Part shown: positions 15,265-26,170 of the stretch, piece by piece
Numbering within the stretch: position 1 is the stretch's first letter
How the letters are laid out: each line of letters begins with the position of its first letter
Source of the DNA: Clostridia bacterium
GTDB lineage: Bacteria; Bacillota; Clostridia; Oscillospirales; CAG-382
Direction: 5' to 3'
Assembly (NCBI GenBank): GCA_017560085.1
Contig: JAFYPA010000024.1
Location: forward strand, 1-33,923
DNA length: 33,923 nt
Notes under the pieces: generated by a model
What the model saw: only the letters and a program-made list of their open reading frames with translations
Told to the model about the DNA's origin: nothing
Database searches by the model: none
Translations under genes and position numbers: made by a program

Positions 15265-17625
15265 ATGGATAAATACAAGGTATTGAAGCAATACTTCGGC
15301 TACGACAGCTTCAGACCGGGGCAGGAGAAGATAATCGACGCGATACTTTCGGGGCGTGATGCCTTCGGAATAATGCCCACGGGCGGAGGCAAGAGCCTTT
15401 GCTATCAGATTCCCGCTCTTATGTCGGGCGGGGTTACGCTTGTGGTGTCTCCGCTGATTTCCCTTATGAAGGATCAGGTTATGCAGCTGAGGGCTTCGGG
15501 AATTCCCGCGGCGTTTATAAACAGCACGCTGACACCGTCACAGCAGAATCTTGCCTACGACAGAATGCGAAGCGGAGAATACAAAATAGTGTATGTCGCT
15601 CCCGAAAGACTTGAAACGGAGGAATTCGCCTATGTGGCAAAGGGACTGAATATTTCCCTTTTTGCGATAGACGAGGCTCACTGTATTTCCCAGTGGGGAC
15701 ACGATTTCAGAAAGAGCTATCTCCGCATTGCGGATTTTATTGCGACACTTCCAAAAAGACCCGTGGTTGCGGCGTTTACCGCAACTGCAACAGAGAGGGT
15801 ACGGCTTGACATCGAGGAGCTTTTGCGCCTTAAAAATCCCGAAAAGGTGATAACAAGCTTTGACAGACCGAACCTTTCCTATACGGTTTTAAAGCCGAAG
15901 AACAAGACAAAATCACTCATATCACTCGTTTCCGAGAGGGCAAGGCAGAGCGGAATAATATACTGCTCCACAAGAAGCGGAGTCGAGCGTATCTGCGAGC
16001 GGCTTTGCGATGAAGGCATCAGCGCAACAAGATACCACGCGGGACTTGCAGATTCCGAGAAAAGCGAAAACCAGGAGAATTTCCAGTACGACAGAAAATC
16101 CGTGATGGTCGCAACAAACGCCTTCGGTATGGGGATAAACAAATCCAATGTAAATTATGTAATACATTACAATATGCCCAAGAGCCTTGAGGAATACTAC
16201 CAGGAGGCAGGAAGAGCGGGCAGAGACGGCGAAAATGCGGAGTGCATTCTTCTGTACTCAAGCGGTGATTCCTTTACCGCAAAGGCACTCATCGCGGGCG
16301 AGGGAGTTATGCCTCCGAGCGACGATGTGCTTTGGGAGCAATTCCCCAAGGAAATGGAAAAGCTTTCCGCGATGACGGATTACTGTGAAACAATGGATTG
16401 CTACCGAGGTAAAATCCTCGACTATTTCGGTGAGGCACATCCCGAATTCTGCGGTAACTGCGGAAACTGCAAGGACGAATTTGAGGTGCTTGACATAACG
16501 GTAGAAGCACAGATGATTCTTTCCTGCATTTCAAGAATAAAGGCAAAGCTCGGCTTCTGTGTCGGCAAGACAACAGTTAAAGAGGTGCTTATCGGAAAAA
16601 ATTCCGTGAGAGTGGAAAGGTACGGGCTTTCGGACATAAAAACCTTCGGTGTTATGAAGGAGAAAACACGGGACGAGGCGGAATATCTTATTGACATTAT
16701 GATTTCCGAGGGGCTTGTCTCAATGAGCACGGAATTCAAAACCCTTGACCTTACGGAAAAGAGCAGGTCTGTCCTTTTCGATGGCGAAGCCGTTTTCGGC
16801 AAGTTCAGAAAAAAGAGCGCAGAGGAGCTTTCGGAGGACAAGCGAGGACGCAAAAAGAAAAAAGCGGAAAAGACTTCGGGAAAGGCGGATACGGAATTCA
16901 CATCAGAATCTGCCGAGCTTTACGAAAAGCTTCGCAGTCTGCGGTACGAGATTGCGGCAAGAGAGAAAATCCCCGCATATGCGGTATTTTCCAATGCGGC
17001 ACTTTCGGATATGGTTAAGAGAATGCCGACGACTATGGATGAATTTCTTGAGGTTTTCGGTGTCGGTGAGGCTAAGGCGAGGAAGTACGGAAAAGCATTT
17101 CTGGATGTAATTGCAGAATATTGCAAAGAGAATAAAGGTGATGCGGTCATCACAGCGGAAAAGCCGACGTCGGAAACAGTACCGCAAAAGGAAGAAAAGA
17201 CAGAGACACCGCAAGTCAAAGCGTATGATTTTGCATCTCTTCTGAAATTTGCAAGCGGTATTCTCGCAGACCTTCCCCACACAAACGGCACAGGTGTCCC
17301 CGCAAGAGTTACCGTGCTTGTGACGGCAAACGGAAGCGTGTATTCTGCCGTGAACACCGAGGGGATAAACAAGCTCGGCATCGGCGAAAACAAGATGCTT
17401 TCGACAATGATTCGGGAATACGATACCCGTGTTGCAAGGATTCTCACAATGTGGTACGGCGGAAACGTTGTCGGCACGGATGCGACTCTTCTTTCACGCT
17501 TTGTTGAGCTTGAGAGGAAAAACCGTGATACCGAGGTGCTTGTGGCAAAATCCGTGAGCATAACCTTTAGCGGTGAATATATTCCCGAAAATTATACGGT
17601 CAAGAAAATCAGCGACTTTATGTGA
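15265..17625 (+). CDS. recQ: RecQ-family DNA helicase with an extra C-terminal domain
   Basis: A 786-residue 3'-5' DNA helicase of the RecQ family, used in recombination and fork repair. Motifs: the N-terminal FRPGQ motif 0, Walker A MPTGGGKS (K43), DEAH box (136-139), and QEAGRAGRDG motif VI. The zinc site of the RQC region is C379, C396, C399, C402. After a charged linker (around 520-545, KRGRKKKK), an HRDC domain spans ~550-622 (FGVGEAKARKYG). About 130 residues from ~655 to 786 lie beyond HRDC and are not part of the standard ~600-residue RecQ; their fold is not recognised with confidence. ACGGAG lies upstream of the ATG. Its place 15 bases after a GH36 gene and 26 before an M20 gene is unusual. 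Confidence 0.92.
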   Translation: MDKYKVLKQYFGYDSFRPGQEKIIDAILSGRDAFGIMPTGGGKSLCYQIPALMSGGVTLVVSPLISLMKDQVMQLRASGIPAAFINSTLTPSQQNLAYDRMRSGEYKIVYVAPERLETEEFAYVAKGLNISLFAIDEAHCISQWGHDFRKSYLRIADFIATLPKRPVVAAFTATATERVRLDIEELLRLKNPEKVITSFDRPNLSYTVLKPKNKTKSLISLVSERARQSGIIYCSTRSGVERICERLCDEGISATRYHAGLADSEKSENQENFQYDRKSVMVATNAFGMGINKSNVNYVIHYNMPKSLEEYYQEAGRAGRDGENAECILLYSSGDSFTAKALIAGEGVMPPSDDVLWEQFPKEMEKLSAMTDYCETMDCYRGKILDYFGEAHPEFCGNCGNCKDEFEVLDITVEAQMILSCISRIKAKLGFCVGKTTVKEVLIGKNSVRVERYGLSDIKTFGVMKEKTRDEAEYLIDIMISEGLVSMSTEFKTLDLTEKSRSVLFDGEAVFGKFRKKSAEELSEDKRGRKKKKAEKTSGKADTEFTSESAELYEKLRSLRYEIAAREKIPAYAVFSNAALSDMVKRMPTTMDEFLEVFGVGEAKARKYGKAFLDVIAEYCKENKGDAVITAEKPTSETVPQKEEKTETPQVKAYDFASLLKFASGILADLPHTNGTGVPARVTVLVTANGSVYSAVNTEGINKLGIGENKMLSTMIREYDTRVARILTMWYGGNVVGTDATLLSRFVELERKNRDTEVLVAKSVSITFSGEYIPENYTVKKISDFM

Positions 17626-17651
17626 AAATAAATGAATGAGAGGTAAAGACT

Positions 17652-18986
17652 ATGTCAACACTTGCAACAAGAGCCGAAAAATACCGTGATATGATAATTG
17701 CGGCACAGGATTATATCTGGGAAAATCCAGAAACGGGCTACAAGGAATGGAAAACAACCAAATACCTCGAGGAGCAGTACGAAAAGCTCGGCTATACTCT
17801 TAAAAAGGCAGGGGATATCCCCGGCTTCACGGCAGAGCTTGACACGGGAAGGGAAGGACCTACACTCCTTATTCTCGGTGAGCTTGACTCCCTTATCTGC
17901 CCCAATCACCCCGATGCCGACAAGGAGACGGGTGCGGTTCACTGCTGCGGACATTCGGCACAGTCGGCGGCACTTCTCGGTGTTGCGGCGGCACTTTCCG
18001 AGGACGGTGCTCTTGATGAGCTTTGCGGTAAAATAAGACTTTGCGCCGTTCCCGCAGAGGAGCTTATCGAAATCGAATACAGAAACTCCCTTATTGAAAA
18101 GGGTGTTATAAAATACTACGGAGGCAAGGGCGAATTTTTGCGCCGTGGCTTCTTTGACGGTGTTGACCTTGCGTTTATGGTGCATACCTCATCCGTCTTC
18201 ACGGTAAGAGGAGGCTCTGTCGGTTGCCGTGCGAAGAAGATAAGCTACAAGGGTGTTTCCGCTCATGCGGGCGGCGCTCCGTGGAACGGTGTCAATGCTC
18301 TGTATGCTGCGACAAACGGTCTTTCTGCGGCAAACGCAATGCGTGAAACCTTCCCCGAAAGCGACCTTATAAGATTCCACCCGATTATAACTCACGGCGG
18401 TGAGGCGGTAAACGCCATTCCCGAGCTTGTGACAATAGAAGCGTATGTAAGAGGAAAAACATTTGAAGCAATCGAGAAGGCTAACGTAAAAATAAACAGA
18501 GCTCTTGTCGGTGCGGCTCTTTCCATCGGTGCCAATATCGAAATTGACGATATGCCCGGCTACAGCCCTCTTTACAACAACAAGGATATGATGGTTATGT
18601 GCCGTGATGCATTCAAGAGCCTTTATCCCGACGAGGAATTCGGTATGACCGACCACATCGGTACGGGAAGCACGGATATGGGCGACATTGCGATGATTAT
18701 GCCCGCAGTACATCCTTACTGTGCAGGTGCTGTCGGTAAAGGTCACGGTATGGACTACTATATCGCAGACCCCGATAAGGCTTGCGTAAAGTGTGCGGCG
18801 TGGCAGCTTGAAATGGTGCATTTCCTTCTTTCCGACGGTGCAAAGCTCGCAAGGAAAATAGTTGACAATTTCCAGCCGACCTTCAAGTCCAAGGAGGAAT
18901 TCCTCGGATATCTCGACAGCGTACAGCTTCACGGCGAAAGAATTAAGTACAATGATGACGGAAGCGCAGAAATCAGCTGGAAATAA
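17652..18986 (+). CDS. M20-family amidohydrolase (AbgB / aminoacylase-like)
   Basis: A 444-residue metallo-hydrolase of the M20 family, whose members cleave amide bonds in N-acyl amino acids, p-aminobenzoyl-glutamate or dipeptides. Visible elements: IWENPETGYKEW, typical of the amidohydrolase branch; GELDSL for the first metal Asp; HCCGHSAQ; VPAEE with the catalytic Glu; a lid/dimerisation domain around 190-300 (YKGVSAHAGGAPWNGVNA); and the C-terminal GTGSTDMGD and VGKGHG metal-site residues. Cytoplasmic, no signal peptide. An AGAGGTAAAG site lies upstream of the ATG. It is followed 20 bases later by the MBL-GDPD fusion gene. An amidase beside two GDPD fusions hints at a shared substrate with both amide and phosphodiester bonds; that is an inference. 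Confidence 0.88.
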   Translation: MSTLATRAEKYRDMIIAAQDYIWENPETGYKEWKTTKYLEEQYEKLGYTLKKAGDIPGFTAELDTGREGPTLLILGELDSLICPNHPDADKETGAVHCCGHSAQSAALLGVAAALSEDGALDELCGKIRLCAVPAEELIEIEYRNSLIEKGVIKYYGGKGEFLRRGFFDGVDLAFMVHTSSVFTVRGGSVGCRAKKISYKGVSAHAGGAPWNGVNALYAATNGLSAANAMRETFPESDLIRFHPIITHGGEAVNAIPELVTIEAYVRGKTFEAIEKANVKINRALVGAALSIGANIEIDDMPGYSPLYNNKDMMVMCRDAFKSLYPDEEFGMTDHIGTGSTDMGDIAMIMPAVHPYCAGAVGKGHGMDYYIADPDKACVKCAAWQLEMVHFLLSDGAKLARKIVDNFQPTFKSKEEFLGYLDSVQLHGERIKYNDDGSAEISWK

Positions 18987-19006
18987 AATTGCGGGAGGAG
19001 ACTATT

Positions 19007-20470
19007 ATGCCTGAAAATCCTATAATTCCGCCCTTTAAGCTTTGCGGAAATATTTACTTTGTCGGTGAGTACAGAGCAAGCTCACACCTTATTGATACGG
19101 GAGAGGGACTTATACTTATCGATACCGGCTACGAGGAAACAGCCGACATCATAATGGACAATATGAAGACCCTCGGATTTGATATAAAGGACGTAAAAAT
19201 AATCCTTTTCTCCCACGGCCACGGAGACCACGTATACGGCACAAGAAAGCTTCTTGAGCATTGTGCTCCGGAAACCTATATTGCCGAGGAGGATTTGCGC
19301 TATATCGGTGAAAAGGGACTGAAGATTCACGAGCATCTGGTCTTTGTTCCCAATCACTACATAAAGGACGGTATGACCATAAAGCTCGGCAATACGGAAA
19401 TTCTCTGTATGTATACTCCCGGTCATACAATGGGAACATACTCCTTCTTCTGGGACGTTGAGGAAAACGGCGTGACATACCGTGCGGGTATGTTCGGTGG
19501 TGCGGGTGTCAACCAGATGAAGAAGGGCTTCCTTGACGAAAGGGATTTGTACTACTTCCAGAGAGGTCATTTTTACGAAAGCCTTGACAAGCTCAAGGAT
19601 ATAAAGGTGGATGTCTTTGTCGGCAACCACGTCTGGAATAACGACACCTACGGAAGGTACTTAAAGAGTCTTGAGTCGGACAAAAATCCCTTTATAGATG
19701 ATAAGGCATTCGGAAACTTCATAAACGGCAAATATCCCGAAATGGATAAGATGATAAAGGCGGATACAGCGGATCATTTCGTGAACTTCGCCCACAGGGG
19801 AGCATCGGAATACGCCCCCGAAAACACGATAATGTCCTTCTACCTCGGTATGTTTATGGGCGCAAACGGAATAGAAACCGACGTTCAGAAAACAAAGGAC
19901 GGCGTTCTTGTGCTTTTCCACGACGATACCCTTGAAAGAGTCACGGGTGAGAGCGGTACAATCGAGGACTACACCTTTGAGGAGCTTCAGCGCTTCAATG
20001 TGAAGAAGGGCGAGCTTACCGACAAAATTGTGTCCTTCGAGGATTTCCTTATTCACTTTGCACACAGAAATATTACCTTTGCGATAGAGCTTAAAAAGGC
20101 GGGACTTGAAAAAGAGGTTTCCGAGCTTATATACAAGTACGGCATAGAAAAGAAATGCGTTGTAACCTCCTTCAAGTACGACGCCCTTGTTGCGATGAAG
20201 TCGGCTTCACCCAAACTCAAGCTCGGATATCTCACGGCAGATGTAACCGACGGAATTCTTGAAAACATGAAGCGTGACGGCATAGACGAAATCTGTCCCA
20301 AGGCGGGCAACATTTCTGCGGATGATGTATGGAAGTGGCAGAAAATGGGCTTCAATGTCCGTGCGTGGGGCGTATCGGACGAGGCGGTTATGAAGAAGGC
20401 CTATGACGACGGCGTCAACGGAATGACTTGTAATTTCCCCGATAAGCTGGCGGAAACACTAAAAGAGTGA
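19007..20470 (+). CDS. Metallo-beta-lactamase fold (B3-like) fused to a GDPD phosphodiesterase
   Basis: A 487-residue two-domain enzyme. Residues ~1-215 are a metallo-beta-lactamase fold with H70, H72, D74, H75 (SHGHGDH), H140 (TPGHT) and H208 (GNHVW). The usual bridging Asp after the fourth motif is absent (RAGMFGG), and the pattern TMGTYSFFW resembles subclass B3-type proteins. Residues ~255-487 are a GDPD domain with H263-R264 (AHRGAS), E272 (PENT), E290 and D292 (GIETDV), TKDG, and H305 (LFHDD), so both active sites look intact. ATG 19007 is chosen because GGAGGAG sits 6 bases upstream; the longer TTG 18989 start would contain that site. The stop codon lies inside the inverted repeat of the adjoining MITE-like element. 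Substrate unknown. Confidence 0.88.
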   Translation: MPENPIIPPFKLCGNIYFVGEYRASSHLIDTGEGLILIDTGYEETADIIMDNMKTLGFDIKDVKIILFSHGHGDHVYGTRKLLEHCAPETYIAEEDLRYIGEKGLKIHEHLVFVPNHYIKDGMTIKLGNTEILCMYTPGHTMGTYSFFWDVEENGVTYRAGMFGGAGVNQMKKGFLDERDLYYFQRGHFYESLDKLKDIKVDVFVGNHVWNNDTYGRYLKSLESDKNPFIDDKAFGNFINGKYPEMDKMIKADTADHFVNFAHRGASEYAPENTIMSFYLGMFMGANGIETDVQKTKDGVLVLFHDDTLERVTGESGTIEDYTFEELQRFNVKKGELTDKIVSFEDFLIHFAHRNITFAIELKKAGLEKEVSELIYKYGIEKKCVVTSFKYDALVAMKSASPKLKLGYLTADVTDGILENMKRDGIDEICPKAGNISADDVWKWQKMGFNVRAWGVSDEAVMKKAYDDGVNGMTCNFPDKLAETLKE

Positions 20471-20703
20471 ATAGTGAGGAGTGAATAGTGAAGAGACCGG
20501 AAAATCGAAGATTTTCCTTAAGAAATTCCTGCGGAATTTCGCTTTGATGTTGAAAGCTTCGCTTTCTTCAATTGGATTTAAATTGTTGAATCTATAATTT
20601 CAGCTTATTTACTTGTAATTCGTACTTTGCAATTTCAAATCAAATGTAAATTTGCGAAGCAAATTATCCTGAACTATTCACTATTCAATATTCACTATTC
20701 ACT
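20466..20703. mobile_element. MITE-like element with terminal inverted repeats and internal mini-hairpins
   Basis: The 238-base stretch starts with AGTGAATAGTGA (20466-20477) and ends with its exact complement (20692-20703). Extending inwards, the two ends match over about 30 bases with four mismatches, and each end contains the GTGAATAGTGA unit twice. Inside are four short hairpins with 3-base loops: 20499-20517 (8-bp stem), 20522-20540 (8 bp), 20552-20566 (6 bp) and 20649-20665 (7 bp). It encodes no protein. It lies between the MBL-GDPD and nitrilase-GDPD genes, is AT-richer than its neighbours, and is flanked by AAAA on both sides, a possible target duplication. This is the layout of a non-autonomous mobile repeat; copies elsewhere in the genome are expected but not visible here. 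Confidence 0.75.
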
Positions 20704-20737
20704 AAAATATTTCCCCTGAAAGGAGTTCCCACAAAAA

Positions 20738-22363
20738 ATGAAAGCCTGCATAATCCAGCCCCCCTATTCAAGGAACGTGGCTGATTGCGATGAATTTTTC
20801 GCATATAAATTGAAGTGCCTTGATGAGTGCGACGAGAGTATGGATATTATCGTCCTGCCCGAGTACAGCGATGTGCCTTGTGCTACATCTACTCTTGAAG
20901 AGACTCTTTATTATCATAAAAAGTATATCGATACACTTCTTGAAAAGTGCTCGGAAACGGCAAAGAGATGCAACGCCGTGCTTTTCGTGAATGCTCTGTA
21001 TCTTACCGAAACGGGCTACAGAAATACAACCTATTGCTACAACAGAAGCGGAAAGGTTGTGGGACATTATTACAAAAAGCACCTGCCTCCGCTTGAAATT
21101 GAGGTGCTGAAGCTCGATTCCGACTATACCTTTGAATTTTCCGAGCCTTATGTCCTGACAATCGACGGCATAAGATACGGATTTTTAACCTGCTATGACT
21201 TCTATTTCTACGAAGCATTCGCAAGAATCGCACGGGAGAGGGTAGACGTTATAATCGGTTGCTCGCTTCAGAGAAGTGACAGCCACGATGCCATCGAAAC
21301 AATGTGCAGATTCCTTGCATACAACACAAACGCATATGTTGTCCGCTCGTCGGTAAGCTTTGACGAAAAGAGCGAAATCTGCGGTGCAAGTATGATTGTC
21401 ACACCCGAGGGCAAGGTGCTTGAAAATATGAAGGGCAGATTCGGTATGGCAAGTGCCGAATTCGATGTCAATAAGAAGTATCTCAAGCCTCAGGGCTTCG
21501 GAAACCCCGACGGACCGCACTATCAGTATATCGAGTACGGCAGAAAGCCCTGGCAGTACAGAGCCTCGGGAAGTGCGATTGTTCTTGACGATAAGAAAAT
21601 GCCATACCCAAGAGTGTGCGCTCACAGAGGCTTTTCCAAGGTCGCTCCCGAAAACAGTATGCCCGCATTCGGTGCGGCGGTGGCTCTGGGGGCAGAGGAA
21701 ATCGAATTCGACCTCTGGTATACAAAGGACGGCGAGATTGTTTCAATTCACGACTCAAAGCTTGACCGTGTTTCCGACGGATGCGGATTCGTTTATGAGC
21801 ATACATACGAGGAGCTAAAGAAGCTTGACTTCGGTAAAAAATTCGGTGAAGCCTTCGCGGGACTTGAGATAATCACCTTTGAGGAAATCCTCCGAAAGCT
21901 TGCCTGCCATGTTATAATGAACGTCCATATCAAAACTCTTGACGACGATGTGGACTATAGCGAGGAGCATTTCAGAAAAATCGTGGACCTTATAGACAAA
22001 TACGACTGCAGACCGTACATCTACTTTATGACGGGCAACGACAGCCTTCTCCGTATGGCGAAGCGTATTGCTCCCGATATCTGTCGCTGCTGCGGTGAGC
22101 ACGAGAGAGTTATCCGCCGTGAGGAAGCACCCTGCATCGTGGACAGAGCAATAGAGCACGGATGCGAAAAGGTACAGCTCTTCAAGCCCTTCTTCACAAA
22201 GGAGGACATCGACAAGGCTCACGCCCACGGCATTATCTGTAATGTCTTTTATTCCGATGACCCGGACGAAGCAAAGGAATTTCTCGATATGGGCGTCGAT
22301 ACGATTCTGTCCAATAATTATCTCGTTGTAGCAAACAGGGTTAAGGAAATCGGAACGAAATAA
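20738..22363 (+). CDS. Nitrilase-superfamily amidase fused to a GDPD phosphodiesterase
   Basis: A 541-residue two-domain enzyme. Residues ~1-265 are a carbon-nitrogen hydrolase with the full catalytic triad: E42 (VLPEYSD), K114 (YYKKHLPP) and C152 (LTCYDF). This domain cleaves amides or nitriles. Residues ~290-541 are a GDPD TIM barrel with H296-R297 (AHRGFS), E305 (PENS), E323 and D325 (EIEFDLWYTKDG) and H338 (SIHDS). The join falls in a short linker (VLDDKKMPYPR). No signal peptide. A GAAAGGAG site lies before the ATG. I know of no characterised enzyme with this pairing, so the substrate is open; one carrying both an amide and a phosphodiester is the simplest idea (inference). The MITE-like element separates it from the related MBL-GDPD gene. 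Confidence 0.88.
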   Translation: MKACIIQPPYSRNVADCDEFFAYKLKCLDECDESMDIIVLPEYSDVPCATSTLEETLYYHKKYIDTLLEKCSETAKRCNAVLFVNALYLTETGYRNTTYCYNRSGKVVGHYYKKHLPPLEIEVLKLDSDYTFEFSEPYVLTIDGIRYGFLTCYDFYFYEAFARIARERVDVIIGCSLQRSDSHDAIETMCRFLAYNTNAYVVRSSVSFDEKSEICGASMIVTPEGKVLENMKGRFGMASAEFDVNKKYLKPQGFGNPDGPHYQYIEYGRKPWQYRASGSAIVLDDKKMPYPRVCAHRGFSKVAPENSMPAFGAAVALGAEEIEFDLWYTKDGEIVSIHDSKLDRVSDGCGFVYEHTYEELKKLDFGKKFGEAFAGLEIITFEEILRKLACHVIMNVHIKTLDDDVDYSEEHFRKIVDLIDKYDCRPYIYFMTGNDSLLRMAKRIAPDICRCCGEHERVIRREEAPCIVDRAIEHGCEKVQLFKPFFTKEDIDKAHAHGIICNVFYSDDPDEAKEFLDMGVDTILSNNYLVVANRVKEIGTK

Positions 22364-22403
22364 GAATTTGCAAGATTATTATACTTTTATCAAGTTTGTT
22401 CTA

Positions 22404-22432
22404 TTGAAAAATGGGTAAATTTGCAATATAAT
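22404..22432 (+). promoter_or_regulatory. Sigma-A promoter for the GH2 gene
   Basis: TTGAAA (22404-22409), a 17-base spacer and TATAAT (22427-22432), about 60 bases upstream of the ATG at 22492. Confidence 0.82.
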
Positions 22433-22451
22433 TATTATGTACTATGTAAAA

Positions 22452-25536
<3,085 letters not shown>

Positions 25537-25570
25537 GAGCGTTTAAAATATAGAGTAAGGAGTGAACACA

Positions 25571-26107
25571 ATGAATTTCTCATTTGACGTAAAATTTGGC
25601 GATGAGGAATACCTTGAATTCAATAAATATCACCTTTTTTACGGTAAACCCAATCGGAAGGTATTGAAAAAAAGAAGAATAGAGTGCCTTGTTGCGACAT
25701 TGATATATGCTTTTCTGACAGTGCTTTGTCTGAAATATGAGATGACCTTTTACTGTGTTGCGTGTATAATAGTGACTGTAATATTCTTGCTTGAGTGTAT
25801 TTTTGCGAAGCAACGTTTAGCGGCGATGCTTAAGCGTACTCTAAAAAGGATGAAAAAACACGGCAAGCTTCCGTATACCGCAGAGAGCACAGTTGAGTTT
25901 TACGATGATAAATTCATTTCAAGAAGCGAGAATAAGACAACCGAGATGCCTTATACGGAGGTTGAAAATGTATGTGACAACACAAATCACGCCATATACA
26001 TTTATACCGACGTGCAGACAGCAACGATTATTCCGTATAAATGCTTCCGTGATGACAGCGAAAGAGAAGACTTCCTTAACTTTATAAAGCAAAAAGTAAA
26101 TATTTAA
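25571..26107 (+). CDS. YcxB-like membrane protein
   Basis: A 178-residue protein with two adjacent hydrophobic segments (IECLVATLIYAFLTVLCL and FYCVACIIVTVIFLLECI, about residues 45-85), a basic stretch (LKRTLKRMKKHGK), and a C-terminal beta-rich domain with AESTVEFYDDKFISR and an ending resembling the YcxB-like family (FRDDSEREDFLNFIKQK). Function of this family is not established; it is sometimes found beside metabolic genes. ATG 25571 is preferred to GTG 25562, because AAGGAG lies 8-9 bases before the ATG and abuts the GTG. It starts 34 bases after the GH2 gene and probably shares its transcript, ending at the terminator at 26113. Confidence 0.72.
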   Translation: MNFSFDVKFGDEEYLEFNKYHLFYGKPNRKVLKKRRIECLVATLIYAFLTVLCLKYEMTFYCVACIIVTVIFLLECIFAKQRLAAMLKRTLKRMKKHGKLPYTAESTVEFYDDKFISRSENKTTEMPYTEVENVCDNTNHAIYIYTDVQTATIIPYKCFRDDSEREDFLNFIKQKVNI

Positions 26108-26112
26108 AAATT

Positions 26113-26149
26113 AAGCCTTGGCAAAGGGAATATCCCCAAGCCAAGGCTT
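26113..26149. terminator. Bidirectional terminator between convergent genes
   Basis: A perfect 10-bp stem (26113-26122 with 26140-26149) with an inner GGG/CCC pair and T-rich tails on both sides lies between the YcxB-like gene (plus) and the broken rhaM (minus). Confidence 0.9.
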
Positions 26150-26170
26150 GTTTTATATCTCTCAGAAGTA

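Noticed and set aside
20466..20703. CRISPR-like array or tandem repeat
   Set aside because: The repeated GTGAATAGTGA units occur only at the two ends in inverted orientation, with no regular spacers.
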